Shown here piece after piece: positions 23,954 through 33,001 of a stretch of DNA of 34,800 bases; within the stretch, counting starts at the first letter, position 1, and the number at the start of each line of letters is the position of its first letter. The stretch comes from Bacteroidales bacterium. Lineage in GTDB: Bacteria; Bacteroidota; Bacteroidia; Bacteroidales; UBA932. The stretch spans positions 1-34,800 of the forward strand of contig JAGCUV010000122.1 in NCBI GenBank assembly GCA_017962705.1, in the 5' to 3' direction. The notes below the pieces were generated by a model. The model made no database searches, was not told where the DNA came from, and saw only the letters and a program-made list of their open reading frames with translations. The position numbers were made by a program, and so were the translations under genes.

Positions 23954-25404
23954 AAGAAATATTTCTTTTCGCTACGAATCAATGCTACAAAGATAAAAAT
24001 CATTATGGAAAAAGACCAGAGCGACGAGCCGCCATAACTCAAAAACGGCAAAGGAATGCCGATGACGGGCATCAGGCCGATGGTCATCCCTACATTGACA
24101 ATCAAATGCATCAACACAATCCCCGCAATACTGTAGCCATAAATGCGGGTGAACGCCTCCCGCGAGCCCTCAGACAAAACCATGATGCGCCCGATGAGAA
24201 AAACATACAGCGCAATGGTCAGCAAACAACCGGAAAAGCCCCATTGTTCCCCGATGGTACAGAAGATAAAGTCTGTACTTTGTTCCGGCACAAAACCATA
24301 GGACGACTGCGTCCCTTGCAACCACCCTTTGCCCCAGAAGCCGCCGGAACCGATGGCAATCATCGACTGGCGCACATTGTAGCCTGCGCCGGCCGGATCT
24401 TCTTTCATCCCCAGCAGAACTTCGATACGGATCCGCTGATGGTCCTGCAAGACATTTTGGAATACCCACGGAACCACCCGCGTGATAATCAGTCCCAGCA
24501 CCAGCGCGAAGGCCACGAACATACGGAAAGAGTTCTTTTCCTTCCAAGCCTTCACCCAGTAGCCGACGATCATCACGCTTGCCGCCGCCAGCAACACCCG
24601 GGACGGGCAAAGGAAAGCCCAAAAACTTTCCTCCAACCAAGTACGGTAGATCAGCGGATAAAAGGCCAGCAACAGCCCCAGGGGCAGGTAAAAGCGGAAG
24701 AGACGGCGCAGATTCATCCGCTCCGCACAGACACAGACGGCGGCCACCGCCATTGTCACCCACAACGCGACATAAGGCGACAGCACAAGGGTGAAAATAA
24801 ACACGATGATGACCATCAACAGCAGCAGAAGCCACCAACCGGAGAGGCCTTCCCGATAAAGGACAAACAAGAAAGACAGATAGACCAGGGCCGAGCCGGT
24901 CTCGTTTTCTGCCACAATAATCAGCATCGGCAAGAGAATGATGGCCGCCGTCAGCAGAAAGTCCCGCCAATGCGTGAGGCGGAAGTCGTAACGGCTCATC
25001 CGGTTGGCCAGCAGCAGTGCCGTCGTGATTTTGGACAGTTCCGCCGGCTGGAAACTCACCGGGCCCAGCACAAACCATGAATGGGATCCCCTCGTGCTGG
25101 CCCCCAGAAAAATCACCGCCACCAACAAAAAGAGCATCACACCGTATAAAAGCGGCGAAAGCGTCTCCAGATTGCGCGGGGAGATGAAAAACAAAATCAA
25201 CATGCCCAACAGAAACGACGTCCCGATCCACACGAGTTGTTTCCCGCTGCGCATCTCCCAGGAGAAGATGGAACGAATATTCTCCGGATCATATTCGGAA
25301 GCATAGATATTGAGCCAGCCGATCAGCACCAGGAGCAGGTACGCCCCTACCAAATACCAGTCAATGGTCTTCAGCAGACTTCTTTGTGCGACCTGTCCTG
25401 TCAT
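23950..25404 (-). CDS. rodA: RodA, SEDS peptidoglycan glycosyltransferase
   Basis: This is a 484-residue multi-pass membrane protein of the SEDS family. RodA polymerises lipid II into glycan strands during cell elongation, together with PBP2. Recognisable motifs: AENETGSALVY (~165-175), NVRQSMIAIGSGGFWGKGWLQGTQSS (~343-368), FVPEQSTDFIF with the catalytic-type Asp378, and the late GIPLPFLSYGGSS. It is about 100 residues longer than E. coli RodA, because of extra hydrophobic segments around residues 190-305, as is usual in Bacteroidetes. The start overlaps mrdA by 4 bases and the stop overlaps a glycosyltransferase by 4 bases. Confidence 0.96.
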   Translation of the reverse strand: MTGQVAQRSLLKTIDWYLVGAYLLLVLIGWLNIYASEYDPENIRSIFSWEMRSGKQLVWIGTSFLLGMLILFFISPRNLETLSPLLYGVMLFLLVAVIFLGASTRGSHSWFVLGPVSFQPAELSKITTALLLANRMSRYDFRLTHWRDFLLTAAIILLPMLIIVAENETGSALVYLSFLFVLYREGLSGWWLLLLLMVIIVFIFTLVLSPYVALWVTMAVAAVCVCAERMNLRRLFRFYLPLGLLLAFYPLIYRTWLEESFWAFLCPSRVLLAAASVMIVGYWVKAWKEKNSFRMFVAFALVLGLIITRVVPWVFQNVLQDHQRIRIEVLLGMKEDPAGAGYNVRQSMIAIGSGGFWGKGWLQGTQSSYGFVPEQSTDFIFCTIGEQWGFSGCLLTIALYVFLIGRIMVLSEGSREAFTRIYGYSIAGIVLMHLIVNVGMTIGLMPVIGIPLPFLSYGGSSLWSFSIMIFIFVALIRSEKKYFL

Positions 25405-27251
25405 TTTGTTTTCACTTTATTCATTAAGTTCCCTTCCAGCACCCGTTTTTCGAGGGGTTTTCGTTCTTCGGAAATGCCGCCGGTAAGATACTGTTCTACC
25501 AACAAAGAAGCGACGGGCGCCGCCCAGGCAGCCCCGAAACCGCCATTTTCAATATAGGCTGCCACGGCGATTTTCGGATTGTCGCGGGGAGCGAAACAAA
25601 TGAACACGGAGTGGTCGTCTCCGTGCGGGTTTTGGGCCGTCCCCGTCTTTCCGCAAATCTCCAGCCCCCCGACCGCCGCCACACCGGCCGTAGCCCCGCT
25701 GCCCAAACCGGCATTGACCGCCCGGAACATACCCGGAATGAGCTTGGCGAAATGCGTCGTGTCAATCAGCGTATAATGTCGCTCGCGATATTTTTCATCC
25801 AACGGGACCTGCCCGCTTCCTTTCACCAGATGCGGAATATAATAATAGCCCCGGTTAGCAAGGGTGGCACACAGGTTGGCCAGGTGCAAAGGCGTACAGC
25901 CGAGTTCCCCCTGCCCGATGGACAGCGAAAGGATGGTATGCGCCTTCCAGGCATTCTTGCCGTAATATCGGTCGTAATAGGAAGCCTGCGGGATAAAGCC
26001 TCCCAACTCGGAGGGGAAATCGCTGCCCAGTTTTTTCCCGAAACCGAAACTTTCCACATAGGCCCGCCACTGCGAAAAAGCGGCTTCTGAATTGCCATAG
26101 GCCGGGTTATCGATGAGATCCTTGAACACATAGCAGAAATAGGCGTTGCACGACATCATGATTGCCTCGTCCATATTGATGGGAGAACGATGGTTGTGAC
26201 AGCCCAGACGACTGCTTTTGCCAAAATGATAACCCGCGTGGCAGGGATAGAGCATAGAGGGCTTGAGCACCCCTTCCTGCAAACCGATCAGCGCGTTGAC
26301 CAGTTTGAACACCGAACCCGGCGGATAAGAGGCCTGGACCGCCCGGTTGAACATCGGCTTATAAGGGTTGGCGGCGATTTCTTTGTAATGCGAACCGATG
26401 TCCGCCAGACACTCCACGTCGATGCCCGGACTGGAAACCAGGGTCAAAATCTCGCCGGTCGACGGCTCGATGGCAACCAGCGAGCCCACTTTGTTCTTCA
26501 TCAGTTGCTGCCCATAGTGCTGGAGACGGGCATCGATGGTGGTCGTAATATCCATTCCGGACACCGCCGGCTTGTCTGCCTCGCCGCCACGGTAGGACGC
26601 CCCGATCCTTCCCCGGGAATCCCGATAAAAGATTTTTTCTCCCTTTTCTCCCCGCAGCAGGCGTTCGCAAGAAGATTCGAGCCCCGTCTTACCCGCATAA
26701 TCCCCGCTCTTGTACTCGGGATGAGCCTTGATATAAGCGGCGTCCACCTCGCTGATGTAGCCGAGCAGATTTCCCCCGGCGTTGTAAGGATATTGGCGCA
26801 GGCTTCGGGCCTGTCCGGAGAATCCGGGGAAACGATAGGAAATCTCCTCAAAACGCATATAGGTCTCCTCCGGCAACTTGGGAAACATCACGACACTGCG
26901 ATAGCCGATTTTCCGACGGGATTTGCGGGAGGTATATTCCGCCAACTTCTTTTTGATGATGTCCGGTTCGATCTCCAGAACCCGGCTCAGCAAAAGGGTG
27001 TCGAAGGGTTCCAGCGCAGTAGGCGTACAGAGCAAATCGTAGCAAATCTTGTTGCCCACCAGAATCCGTCCGTTGCGGTCGTAGATGATACCCCGTAACG
27101 GATAGACCGGGATATGGGCCATGGAGTTGTTGAGTGCATCCGTCTTGTAACTGTCGTCCATCAGTTGAATATAAAAAATGCGCCCCAGCAGAATCAAGGC
27201 TGCTACTGCCAGGGCAACCATCATCCGGATATGGCGCACGGACTCTTTCAT
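25401..27251 (-). CDS. mrdA: Penicillin-binding protein 2 (elongation transpeptidase)
   Basis: This is a 616-residue protein starting at the ATG at 27251, which overlaps the mreD stop in ATGA; longer readings run into mreD and are rejected. One N-terminal membrane anchor (~9-30) is followed by the PBP dimer/pedestal domain and a transpeptidase domain with all three motifs: S313-V-F-K316 (PPGSVFK), S367-C-N369 and K535-T-G537. PBP2 cross-links peptidoglycan during lateral growth and works with RodA, MreC and MreD. Length and motif spacing are normal. Confidence 0.96.
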   Translation of the reverse strand: MKESVRHIRMMVALAVAALILLGRIFYIQLMDDSYKTDALNNSMAHIPVYPLRGIIYDRNGRILVGNKICYDLLCTPTALEPFDTLLLSRVLEIEPDIIKKKLAEYTSRKSRRKIGYRSVVMFPKLPEETYMRFEEISYRFPGFSGQARSLRQYPYNAGGNLLGYISEVDAAYIKAHPEYKSGDYAGKTGLESSCERLLRGEKGEKIFYRDSRGRIGASYRGGEADKPAVSGMDITTTIDARLQHYGQQLMKNKVGSLVAIEPSTGEILTLVSSPGIDVECLADIGSHYKEIAANPYKPMFNRAVQASYPPGSVFKLVNALIGLQEGVLKPSMLYPCHAGYHFGKSSRLGCHNHRSPINMDEAIMMSCNAYFCYVFKDLIDNPAYGNSEAAFSQWRAYVESFGFGKKLGSDFPSELGGFIPQASYYDRYYGKNAWKAHTILSLSIGQGELGCTPLHLANLCATLANRGYYYIPHLVKGSGQVPLDEKYRERHYTLIDTTHFAKLIPGMFRAVNAGLGSGATAGVAAVGGLEICGKTGTAQNPHGDDHSVFICFAPRDNPKIAVAAYIENGGFGAAWAAPVASLLVEQYLTGGISEERKPLEKRVLEGNLMNKVKTK

Positions 27252-27748
27252 TTTTCCAGAAAGGCCAGCAAAACGGGCACCGACAACAACAGGTTGGCCA
27301 CCAGGGAAGTTCCAAAAGTAAGCAGGCAAGGCAGCACGCCTCTTTCACCGGCAGCGTCCACCGCCACATACAAGACCAGGAAAAGAGCCGTGCAGAGCAG
27401 GGTGCATCCGAGGATGCGGGGCATCCCCCCTTTTCGCCAGGAAATCACTTCTCCCCGGGAGACCAGTTCTTCGTTGAAAAAGCGCACCAACAGGAAACGG
27501 CGCACCAGGGCGACAGGAACCAAAGAGAAGGCATTGAGGCCCAGGATGCCGTCCGCCAGAAAATCGACCGCCAGACCACTCAAGAAAGCGACCAGCATCA
27601 ATCGAAGGGTGGACCATTGGGTTGGCAGACAAAGCACCATGGCCGGAAGCAGGGTCAACACACACCACGGACCGGTCTGGAACAAGTGACCGATGAGCAC
27701 CTGAACGAGCAACAGCAAGAAAAAGAGGAAAGATACATTCCGGTTCAT
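27248..27748 (-). CDS. mreD: MreD, rod-shape-determining membrane protein
   Basis: This is a 166-residue hydrophobic protein with about five membrane segments. GLAVDFLADGILGLNAFSLVPVALVRR matches the conserved D-x-L-x-x-x-x-x-G motif region of MreD. It overlaps mreC and mrdA by 4 bases each. It belongs to the elongasome, bridging MreC and PBP2 in the inner membrane. Confidence 0.9.
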   Translation of the reverse strand: MNRNVSFLFFLLLLVQVLIGHLFQTGPWCVLTLLPAMVLCLPTQWSTLRLMLVAFLSGLAVDFLADGILGLNAFSLVPVALVRRFLLVRFFNEELVSRGEVISWRKGGMPRILGCTLLCTALFLVLYVAVDAAGERGVLPCLLTFGTSLVANLLLSVPVLLAFLEK

Positions 27749-28533
27749 CGCTCCAACTGTTCTATTTCTTCCCGCCAGGCCCGATCCGCTATCATCACAT
27801 AGCGCAAGCGTGTGGGGTCTTCATACAAAGAAACTTCAATGGTCTGTGTCCCGTCCTTGGAAAAGCGGCTTTCGCCCGTTATACCCAAAGGAATGTCGGA
27901 CGGAAACAAGCCGGAATAAGGACTCGTGCGGATTTCCCGTCCGGGAGGAATCACAATGTGGTGGGGAATGGAATGGATGCAGGCGCCGCTGCGCCCTTTT
28001 CCATCCCAGCTCATCGGGCCGGTGACCCCGGTGCTGTCTTCCCGGACACTGACGGTCATCCCCACGCTGAAGAACGAGCGGACGTAACTGTAATGCGACG
28101 TGACCGCTTCCACCACCCCGACTACACCCCGGGGCGTAATTACACCGCTGGTGGAACGCACCCCGTCGTCGGACCCTTTATCCAGCAGGTAATAACTGTG
28201 ATCTCCCTTGAATTGGTGTTTGACGATTTCCGCAGGAAGGAAGGTCCATTCTTCGGTACTCACCGGATGCACGCCTGCTTCTGTGCTGCGCATCCGCATG
28301 AGTGAAAGGTTCTGCTCGGCCAGCAAGTCATTCTCCGCCCTCAAATGAAAATAACGTTCCACTTTTTCGACGCCACCCCAGACAAAGGCCGTCACCGTAT
28401 GTACCATTCCGCCCATCCACGAACGTTGGATTTTGGTGTTAGCTCCTATCAAAGCCAATGCAGCCACTTCCATCGCAATGAAGGCGGCTGCATTGATCCA
28501 ATGCCGACGGGTATTCGTACTACCTGCTGACAT
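27745..28533 (-). CDS. mreC: MreC, rod-shape-determining protein
   Basis: This is a 262-residue protein starting at the ATG at 28533, which shares one base with the mreB stop (TGATG). One N-terminal membrane segment (WINAAAFIAMEVAALALIGA) is followed by a coiled-coil stretch (VEKVERYFHLRAENDLLAEQNLSLMRM) and the periplasmic beta-domain (YYLLDKGSDDGVRSTSGVITPRGVVGVV, then SYVRSFFSVGMTVSV). The LDKGSxDGV and GVVGVV motifs are family hallmarks. MreC activates PBP2-RodA. Confidence 0.95.
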   Translation of the reverse strand: MSAGSTNTRRHWINAAAFIAMEVAALALIGANTKIQRSWMGGMVHTVTAFVWGGVEKVERYFHLRAENDLLAEQNLSLMRMRSTEAGVHPVSTEEWTFLPAEIVKHQFKGDHSYYLLDKGSDDGVRSTSGVITPRGVVGVVEAVTSHYSYVRSFFSVGMTVSVREDSTGVTGPMSWDGKGRSGACIHSIPHHIVIPPGREIRTSPYSGLFPSDIPLGITGESRFSKDGTQTIEVSLYEDPTRLRYVMIADRAWREEIEQLER

Positions 28534-29564
28534 CAGCGCATCAAGAAGGAAAAGTATTTCTGTGTATCTTTCAAAGCAATGCAAGTTCCACGGGCCACGG
28601 CCTTGAGCGGGTCTTCCGCCACGTGGAAAGGAATGTTCATCTTATCGGAGAAACGGGCGGCCAGACCGCGAAGCAAGGCGCCGCCGCCAGCCAGCCAGAT
28701 GCCGTCCGCCACAATATCGGAATAATGCTCGGGCGGAGTCTGCTCCAGCACGTGGATGATGGCCTGCTCCAGTTTGCTGATGGTCTTGTCCAGACAGTGG
28801 GCAATCTCTTCGTAGGTCACCACCGCTTCCACAGGACGGGCCGTCATCATATTGGGGCCGACCACGCGGAACGGTTCGGGCACTTCTTCGGGGGGCAGAT
28901 TCGGAATCACGGCTCCCACCGCACATTTGATTTCCTCCGCCGTCACTTCACCCACTTTAAGGCTGTACTGCTGACGCATATAGTCCTGGATGTCTTTCGT
29001 AAAGGCATCTCCGGCCGTACGCACGCTGTCCTGGACCACGATGCCGCCGAGTGAAATCACAGCAATCTCCGTCGTACCGCCTCCGATGTCCACCACCATA
29101 TTGCCTTTGGGTTCCAGCACATTCAGTCCGATACCCAGTGCAGAAGCCATCGGCTCGAACACCAGATAAATATCGCGGCCACCCGCATGCTCGGTTGAGT
29201 CGCGCACCGCACGGATCTCCACCTCCGTCGAACCCGCCGGAATACCAATCACCATCTTGATGCTGGGATTGATGATGAATCTGCGGTTCTCGTTCACCTT
29301 GCGGATGAAACTGCGAATCATCAACTCCGCTGCGTTGAAGTCCGCAATCACGCCGTCTTTCAAAGGACGGATGGTTTCGATGCCGGGGTTGGTCCTTCCG
29401 TGCATCCGCTTGGCCTCACGGCCATAGGCCACACAACGCCCCGAAGATTTCTCAATGGCTACGATGCTGGGTTCGTCCAACACCACCTGATCGTTCTGAT
29501 ATATCACGGTGTTGGCGGTCCCCAGATCGATGGCCAGTTCTTGTGTTAAAAAGGAAAATGCCAT
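28533..29564 (-). CDS. mreB: MreB, actin-like rod-shape protein
   Basis: This is a 343-residue actin-family ATPase. Phosphate 1 motif: LAIDLGTANTVIY (~11-23). Phosphate 2: MVVDIGGGTTEIAVISLGG. Connect/adenosine motif: GIWLAGGGALLRGL near the C-terminus. Length and motifs are standard. It forms membrane-bound filaments that direct lateral wall synthesis. It is the first gene of the long minus-strand string. A 77-base gap separates it from ispD upstream and holds a weak promoter candidate. Confidence 0.97.
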   Translation of the reverse strand: MAFSFLTQELAIDLGTANTVIYQNDQVVLDEPSIVAIEKSSGRCVAYGREAKRMHGRTNPGIETIRPLKDGVIADFNAAELMIRSFIRKVNENRRFIINPSIKMVIGIPAGSTEVEIRAVRDSTEHAGGRDIYLVFEPMASALGIGLNVLEPKGNMVVDIGGGTTEIAVISLGGIVVQDSVRTAGDAFTKDIQDYMRQQYSLKVGEVTAEEIKCAVGAVIPNLPPEEVPEPFRVVGPNMMTARPVEAVVTYEEIAHCLDKTISKLEQAIIHVLEQTPPEHYSDIVADGIWLAGGGALLRGLAARFSDKMNIPFHVAEDPLKAVARGTCIALKDTQKYFSFLMR

Positions 29565-29594
29565 ATCACGTTAATTTTTCTGTCTAAAAGTTTG

Positions 29595-29624
29595 TAAAGA
29601 TACGAAAAAATCAACGCTTGTAAA
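29595..29624 (-). promoter_or_regulatory. Candidate mreB promoter (Bacteroidetes type, imperfect)
   Basis: On the minus strand, TATCTTTA (29602-29595) is one base off TAnnTTTG. TTTA (29624-29621) lies 18 bases further upstream in place of TTTG at 19-21. The -7 element ends 30 bases before the mreB ATG. It is the only non-coding space before the mre genes, but the match is weak. Confidence 0.35.
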
Positions 29625-29641
29625 GAGAAATAATGAGTTTT

Positions 29642-30358
29642 TTAGCGAGTTTTTAAAATGGCTTCGGCCAGAAGCAAATCCTCGGGGGTCGTCAGCTTGA
29701 TATTGTGTCTTTCTCCCGGAACATATTCGATCTTTTGGGGCAGACCTTGCTGCCAGATGTAACGCTCCACGACCGAGGCATCGTCCGTAAAATCGGGCTC
29801 GAAAGGCAGGGTATAAGCCGCTTTCAGCAGAGCCGCATCAAAGAGTTGCGGAGTTTGTACAGCATAAAGTTCCGAACGGGCCGGCAGGTCTTTTCCGCCG
29901 AAACGCCCTACCCCGTCCGCCATCTGCAGGCAGCGCAAGGTATCCACTACGGGCAAGCAGGGAATCACTCCATCCGCCGTTTCGGCCCGCTGAAACAGGT
30001 CCCGCACCAGTTCTTCGCTGAGCAAGGGACGCACCCCGTCGTGGATGGCGACAAGGGCTTCGTCAGGAATCTGGGCAAGGGCATTCTGCACGGAATGGAA
30101 ACGGGTCAGACCCCCGTCCGCCATACTTTGGGGATAGAAAAAACGATGCTGCATACACAGATCCCGCCAGTGTTCCTTCCACTCCGGCGCAAGCACGGTC
30201 ACGACCTTGATGCCCGGGACCGCCCGTCGGAAAACATCGATGCTACGCAGGAGAATGACGCGTCCGCCCAACAGCAAGAACTGCTTGGGGAGCCCGCCGC
30301 CCATGCGATGGCCGCTGCCGGCCGCGACCATGACCAGATAACGGGGCCTCGCCATCAT
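29642..30358 (-). CDS. ispD: IspD, 2-C-methyl-D-erythritol 4-phosphate cytidylyltransferase
   Basis: This is a 238-residue protein. The ATG at 30358 shares one base with the queF stop (TAATG); an ATG three bases later is an alternative. The N-terminal nucleotide loop VAAGSGHRMGGGLPKQFLLLGGRVILLRSI is the IspD signature (AAGxGxRM...PKQ). ALVAIHDGVRPLLSEELV (the HDgaRP motif) and ELYAVQTPQLFDAALLKAAY with FTDDASVVE are also present, as is the closing NIKLTTPEDLLLAEAIL. It makes CDP-methylerythritol from MEP and CTP in the non-mevalonate isoprenoid pathway, in the cytoplasm. All catalytic regions look intact. Confidence 0.95.
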   Translation of the reverse strand: MMARPRYLVMVAAGSGHRMGGGLPKQFLLLGGRVILLRSIDVFRRAVPGIKVVTVLAPEWKEHWRDLCMQHRFFYPQSMADGGLTRFHSVQNALAQIPDEALVAIHDGVRPLLSEELVRDLFQRAETADGVIPCLPVVDTLRCLQMADGVGRFGGKDLPARSELYAVQTPQLFDAALLKAAYTLPFEPDFTDDASVVERYIWQQGLPQKIEYVPGERHNIKLTTPEDLLLAEAILKTR

Positions 30359-30816
30359 TATTCCCTTTCGCTCAGGCGTTTGAACGCCACGTCCGCCCAC
30401 GGGGTCCCGGGGCGGCCGTAATTGGCGTAGGGATGGATGCTGATGCCCCCGCGCGGCGTGAAGAACCCGGTGACCTCGATGTATTTGGGATCCATCAGCG
30501 CGATGAGGTCCTTCATAATCATATTGACACAATCTTCGTGGAACGCCCCGCAATTGCGGAAACTGCCCAGATAAAGTTTGAGGCTCTTGCTCTCGACCAT
30601 CCGCTCGCCGGGAACATAGCAGATGCGGATCTCGGCAAAGTCCGGCTGCCCGGTGATGGGGCATACGCTGGTGAATTCCGGACAGTTGAACCGGACCCAG
30701 TAATCGTTTTCCTTGTGCTGGTTCTCGAACGCTTCCAGCAGACTGGGCGCATAGTTATGAATGTATTGGCTTTCGTGCCCCAAGGCCTTCAAACCTTCGT
30801 TTTTTCTGTTTTCCAT
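30358..30816 (-). CDS. queF: QueF, NADPH-dependent preQ0 reductase
   Basis: This is a 152-residue, unimodular (B. subtilis-type) QueF. The catalytic Cys52 lies in [13 protein letters not shown], with Asp59 as the acid/base. The substrate and NADPH motif [14 protein letters not shown] and the FHEDCVN segment are present. It reduces 7-cyano-7-deazaguanine (preQ0) to preQ1 for queuosine in tRNA. Length is normal. The gene has its own strong promoter 26-57 bases upstream of the ATG, and is followed by ispD with a one-base overlap. No queC/D/E genes are in the window. Confidence 0.96.
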   Translation of the reverse strand: MENRKNEGLKALGHESQYIHNYAPSLLEAFENQHKENDYWVRFNCPEFTSVCPITGQPDFAEIRICYVPGERMVESKSLKLYLGSFRNCGAFHEDCVNMIMKDLIALMDPKYIEVTGFFTPRGGISIHPYANYGRPGTPWADVAFKRLSERE

Positions 30817-30841
30817 TTTCTTAAAAATTCACGTGAACGGG

Positions 30842-30873
30842 CAAAGTTACGGTTTATTTTTCAGCGAGCCAAA
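30842..30873 (-). promoter_or_regulatory. queF-ispD promoter, consensus Bacteroidetes type
   Basis: On the minus strand, TTTG (30873-30870) is followed after exactly 20 bases by TAACTTTG (30849-30842). This is a perfect fit to the Bacteroides consensus TTTG-N19-21-TAnnTTTG. The -7 element is about 26 bases before the queF ATG, leaving a short leader of about 20 bases. The -33 element lies within the last codons of the S46 peptidase gene. Confidence 0.8.
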
Positions 30874-32996
30874 ACCAATTCTTTCAGGATGCGGTCCATT
30901 CCCATATAGGCATCCAGCGTCCACAGGACGTAACGGATGTCCACGCAGACGCATTTGTTGTATTCGGGCGTGTAGTCCACGTCGCTCGCCAGCGACTCGG
31001 CATTGCCGTCGAAGGCCAGCCCCACCACTTCGCCGCGGGCGTTGAGCACCGGTGAGCCGGAATTGCCGCCCGTGATGTCGTTGTCGGTGATGAAGTCCAC
31101 CTTCATCCCGCCTTTACCCCAGCCGTTCCAGCCCTTCCAAGGGGCCTTTTTGAGGGCTTTCAACACATCTTCCCGCAGGGCGAAATCATAATCTTTCGGG
31201 TTGTGCTTTTTCAGCAACTGGGCAGGCGTCGTAAACCACGGCTTATTGATATCTCCCGCCGCCGGGGCGAGCCGGCCTGTCTGCCCGTAAGTGACGCGCA
31301 GGGTGGAATTGGCATCGGGATACTGGACGCGCTCCTGCGACTTGAACATCTCGTAGAGCGCAACTTTATATTCCTTGTTGACCGCGGTGATGGCCCGGAA
31401 ATCCGTTGTCTGCTGGAATCTGGCGATGCGCACATCGGTAAAGAAACGGAAAAGCGGGTCTTTGGGCAGGTCGTTTTTGATAAGTTCCACCCGGCAGAGC
31501 GAGTCCTTTCCATCCTTGACGGGGGCGGCCAGGCGGCCGTCGGTCAGGGGACTTTGGGACCATAGCGCCTCGGCCATCGTTGTGTAATCCCGGCCATAGA
31601 CGCGCAGCAGGGACTTATGGAAAGCGCCCATATAGGCCGTATCCAATTTTTCGAACCAGGTCCGCAAGGCCAAATCGAAGAGTTTGCGCTCCATCCCCAT
31701 ATCGAGGGATTCCCACTCCTTGGGCTCGCAGCGGCCTTTCTCCGAAGAAAGGCGCGTAGCGAAAATGGAAATCGCCGTAGCACGTACCATGGTCTCCTGA
31801 AAAAGCGTCACCCGGTAGCGGGAGGCATCGCTCACGCGGTACAGGGAGTCCATCTCGTGAAGGAGCGTCCCCCATTTTTTCCGGCGGGACAGGTTGGCAT
31901 CAATCCACACCTGCAACTGCTGCTCCTGCGCCTGCTTCCTGGCAACGACACCAAAGCGTTTGCAGCACTCCACCTGCATCTGCTGGAGTTCCTGCAGATT
32001 GCTCAGCGAAAAGAACTTGTCGGCGTACTTGAGACGGACCCCAGGGTCGGCGTTCATCGCCTCCTTCATCAGCCGCATCTTTTCGGAGCGGATTCCGTTG
32101 GCCAGCGGAAGCGTCACCTCCTGCTGCTGCCTGACCTTGAAAGACGAACTGTAACGATCGGTAGTCCCGGGATAGCCGATAACCATCGTATAGTCTTTCT
32201 CTTGCAGTCCCTTGGTCGAAATGGCCAGCGGACGCTCGAAATGCAGGGGAGCATTGTTTTCGGCATATTCCGCCGGCGTACCGTCGGGTGCGGCATACAC
32301 CCGGTAGAGGGCGAAATCGCACTTGTGCTGAGGCCACTGCCAATTGTCCACATTGCCGCCGAAAGCCGCCATACACACGGGAGGAGCCGCCACCAGGCGC
32401 ACATCCTTGTACTCCTGATACAGGCAGATGTAATACTTGCTGCCGCCCCACATAGAGCTCAGCTGTGCGCTCAGTCCCGTCTCCTTTTCATACTTGGCCT
32501 CCATCGTCCAGCTCAGTTTGCGGGAGCCCATCACAACCCCTTTGGCGTGGGCCTTCGACCACATTTGCCTGACCTCTTGGGTCACATCGATGACCTTTTT
32601 GAGGAACTGGACCTTCTTGCCCTTGATGGGAATCTCATTCTCTTGACGATAGGCCCGGAAGCCCTCTTCCAGATAATTTTTCTGCGGGGTACTGAGGCTG
32701 TGCAGGTCGAAATACGCGCAGTGGTGATTGGTAATCAGCAGCCCGTCATGGGAAATGATGCTGCCCGTCCCCATAAAATCCAACGACACGATGGCATCGC
32801 TGAGCGTGGCGCGCGGGGCGTCCGCATCGTAGATGGCCTTAGCGGGAAGAGCGAGCCCCCTTTCCTGCATTTTCTTTTCCAGCGCCGCATCGATGGCTTG
32901 AATCATATACATTCCCTCGTCGGCAAAGGCCCAGAAGGCGCAAAGCGACAACAAAACTGTCAGGAAGCCCCGACGCAAACAAGATGAAATTTTCAT
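30861..32996 (-). CDS. dpp7: S46-family dipeptidyl-peptidase, DPP7-type
   Basis: This is a 711-residue exported serine peptidase. The ATG at 32996 leads a signal peptide ending WAFA (cleavage about residue 25). The chymotrypsin-like triad of family S46 is in place: His92 in LITNHHCAY, Asp227 in NWQWPQHKCDFALYRVY and Ser646 in TGGNSGSPVLN. The residue 18 positions after the Ser is Gly664 (GLAFDGN). In DPP11 an Arg at that place selects acidic P1 residues, so Gly points to DPP7-type cleavage after hydrophobic residues. Such enzymes work in the periplasm, releasing N-terminal dipeptides from peptides as a nutrient source. Length matches characterised DPP7. It starts 5 bases after the polyferredoxin gene. 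Confidence 0.95.
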   Translation of the reverse strand: MKISSCLRRGFLTVLLSLCAFWAFADEGMYMIQAIDAALEKKMQERGLALPAKAIYDADAPRATLSDAIVSLDFMGTGSIISHDGLLITNHHCAYFDLHSLSTPQKNYLEEGFRAYRQENEIPIKGKKVQFLKKVIDVTQEVRQMWSKAHAKGVVMGSRKLSWTMEAKYEKETGLSAQLSSMWGGSKYYICLYQEYKDVRLVAAPPVCMAAFGGNVDNWQWPQHKCDFALYRVYAAPDGTPAEYAENNAPLHFERPLAISTKGLQEKDYTMVIGYPGTTDRYSSSFKVRQQQEVTLPLANGIRSEKMRLMKEAMNADPGVRLKYADKFFSLSNLQELQQMQVECCKRFGVVARKQAQEQQLQVWIDANLSRRKKWGTLLHEMDSLYRVSDASRYRVTLFQETMVRATAISIFATRLSSEKGRCEPKEWESLDMGMERKLFDLALRTWFEKLDTAYMGAFHKSLLRVYGRDYTTMAEALWSQSPLTDGRLAAPVKDGKDSLCRVELIKNDLPKDPLFRFFTDVRIARFQQTTDFRAITAVNKEYKVALYEMFKSQERVQYPDANSTLRVTYGQTGRLAPAAGDINKPWFTTPAQLLKKHNPKDYDFALREDVLKALKKAPWKGWNGWGKGGMKVDFITDNDITGGNSGSPVLNARGEVVGLAFDGNAESLASDVDYTPEYNKCVCVDIRYVLWTLDAYMGMDRILKELVLAR

Positions 32997-33001
32997 TCTT
33001 T

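Noticed and set aside
30359-30664. N-terminal extension of ispD to 30664
   Set aside because: It lies in the queF coding region; the IspD nucleotide loop starts a few residues after 30358.
30817-30860. preQ1 riboswitch upstream of queF
   Set aside because: Only about 20 bases of leader remain after the promoter, which is too short for the aptamer.
31617-32987. Long + strand open frame (456 residues) opposite the S46 peptidase
   Set aside because: The opposite strand has an intact catalytic triad and signal peptide; this frame shows no domain.
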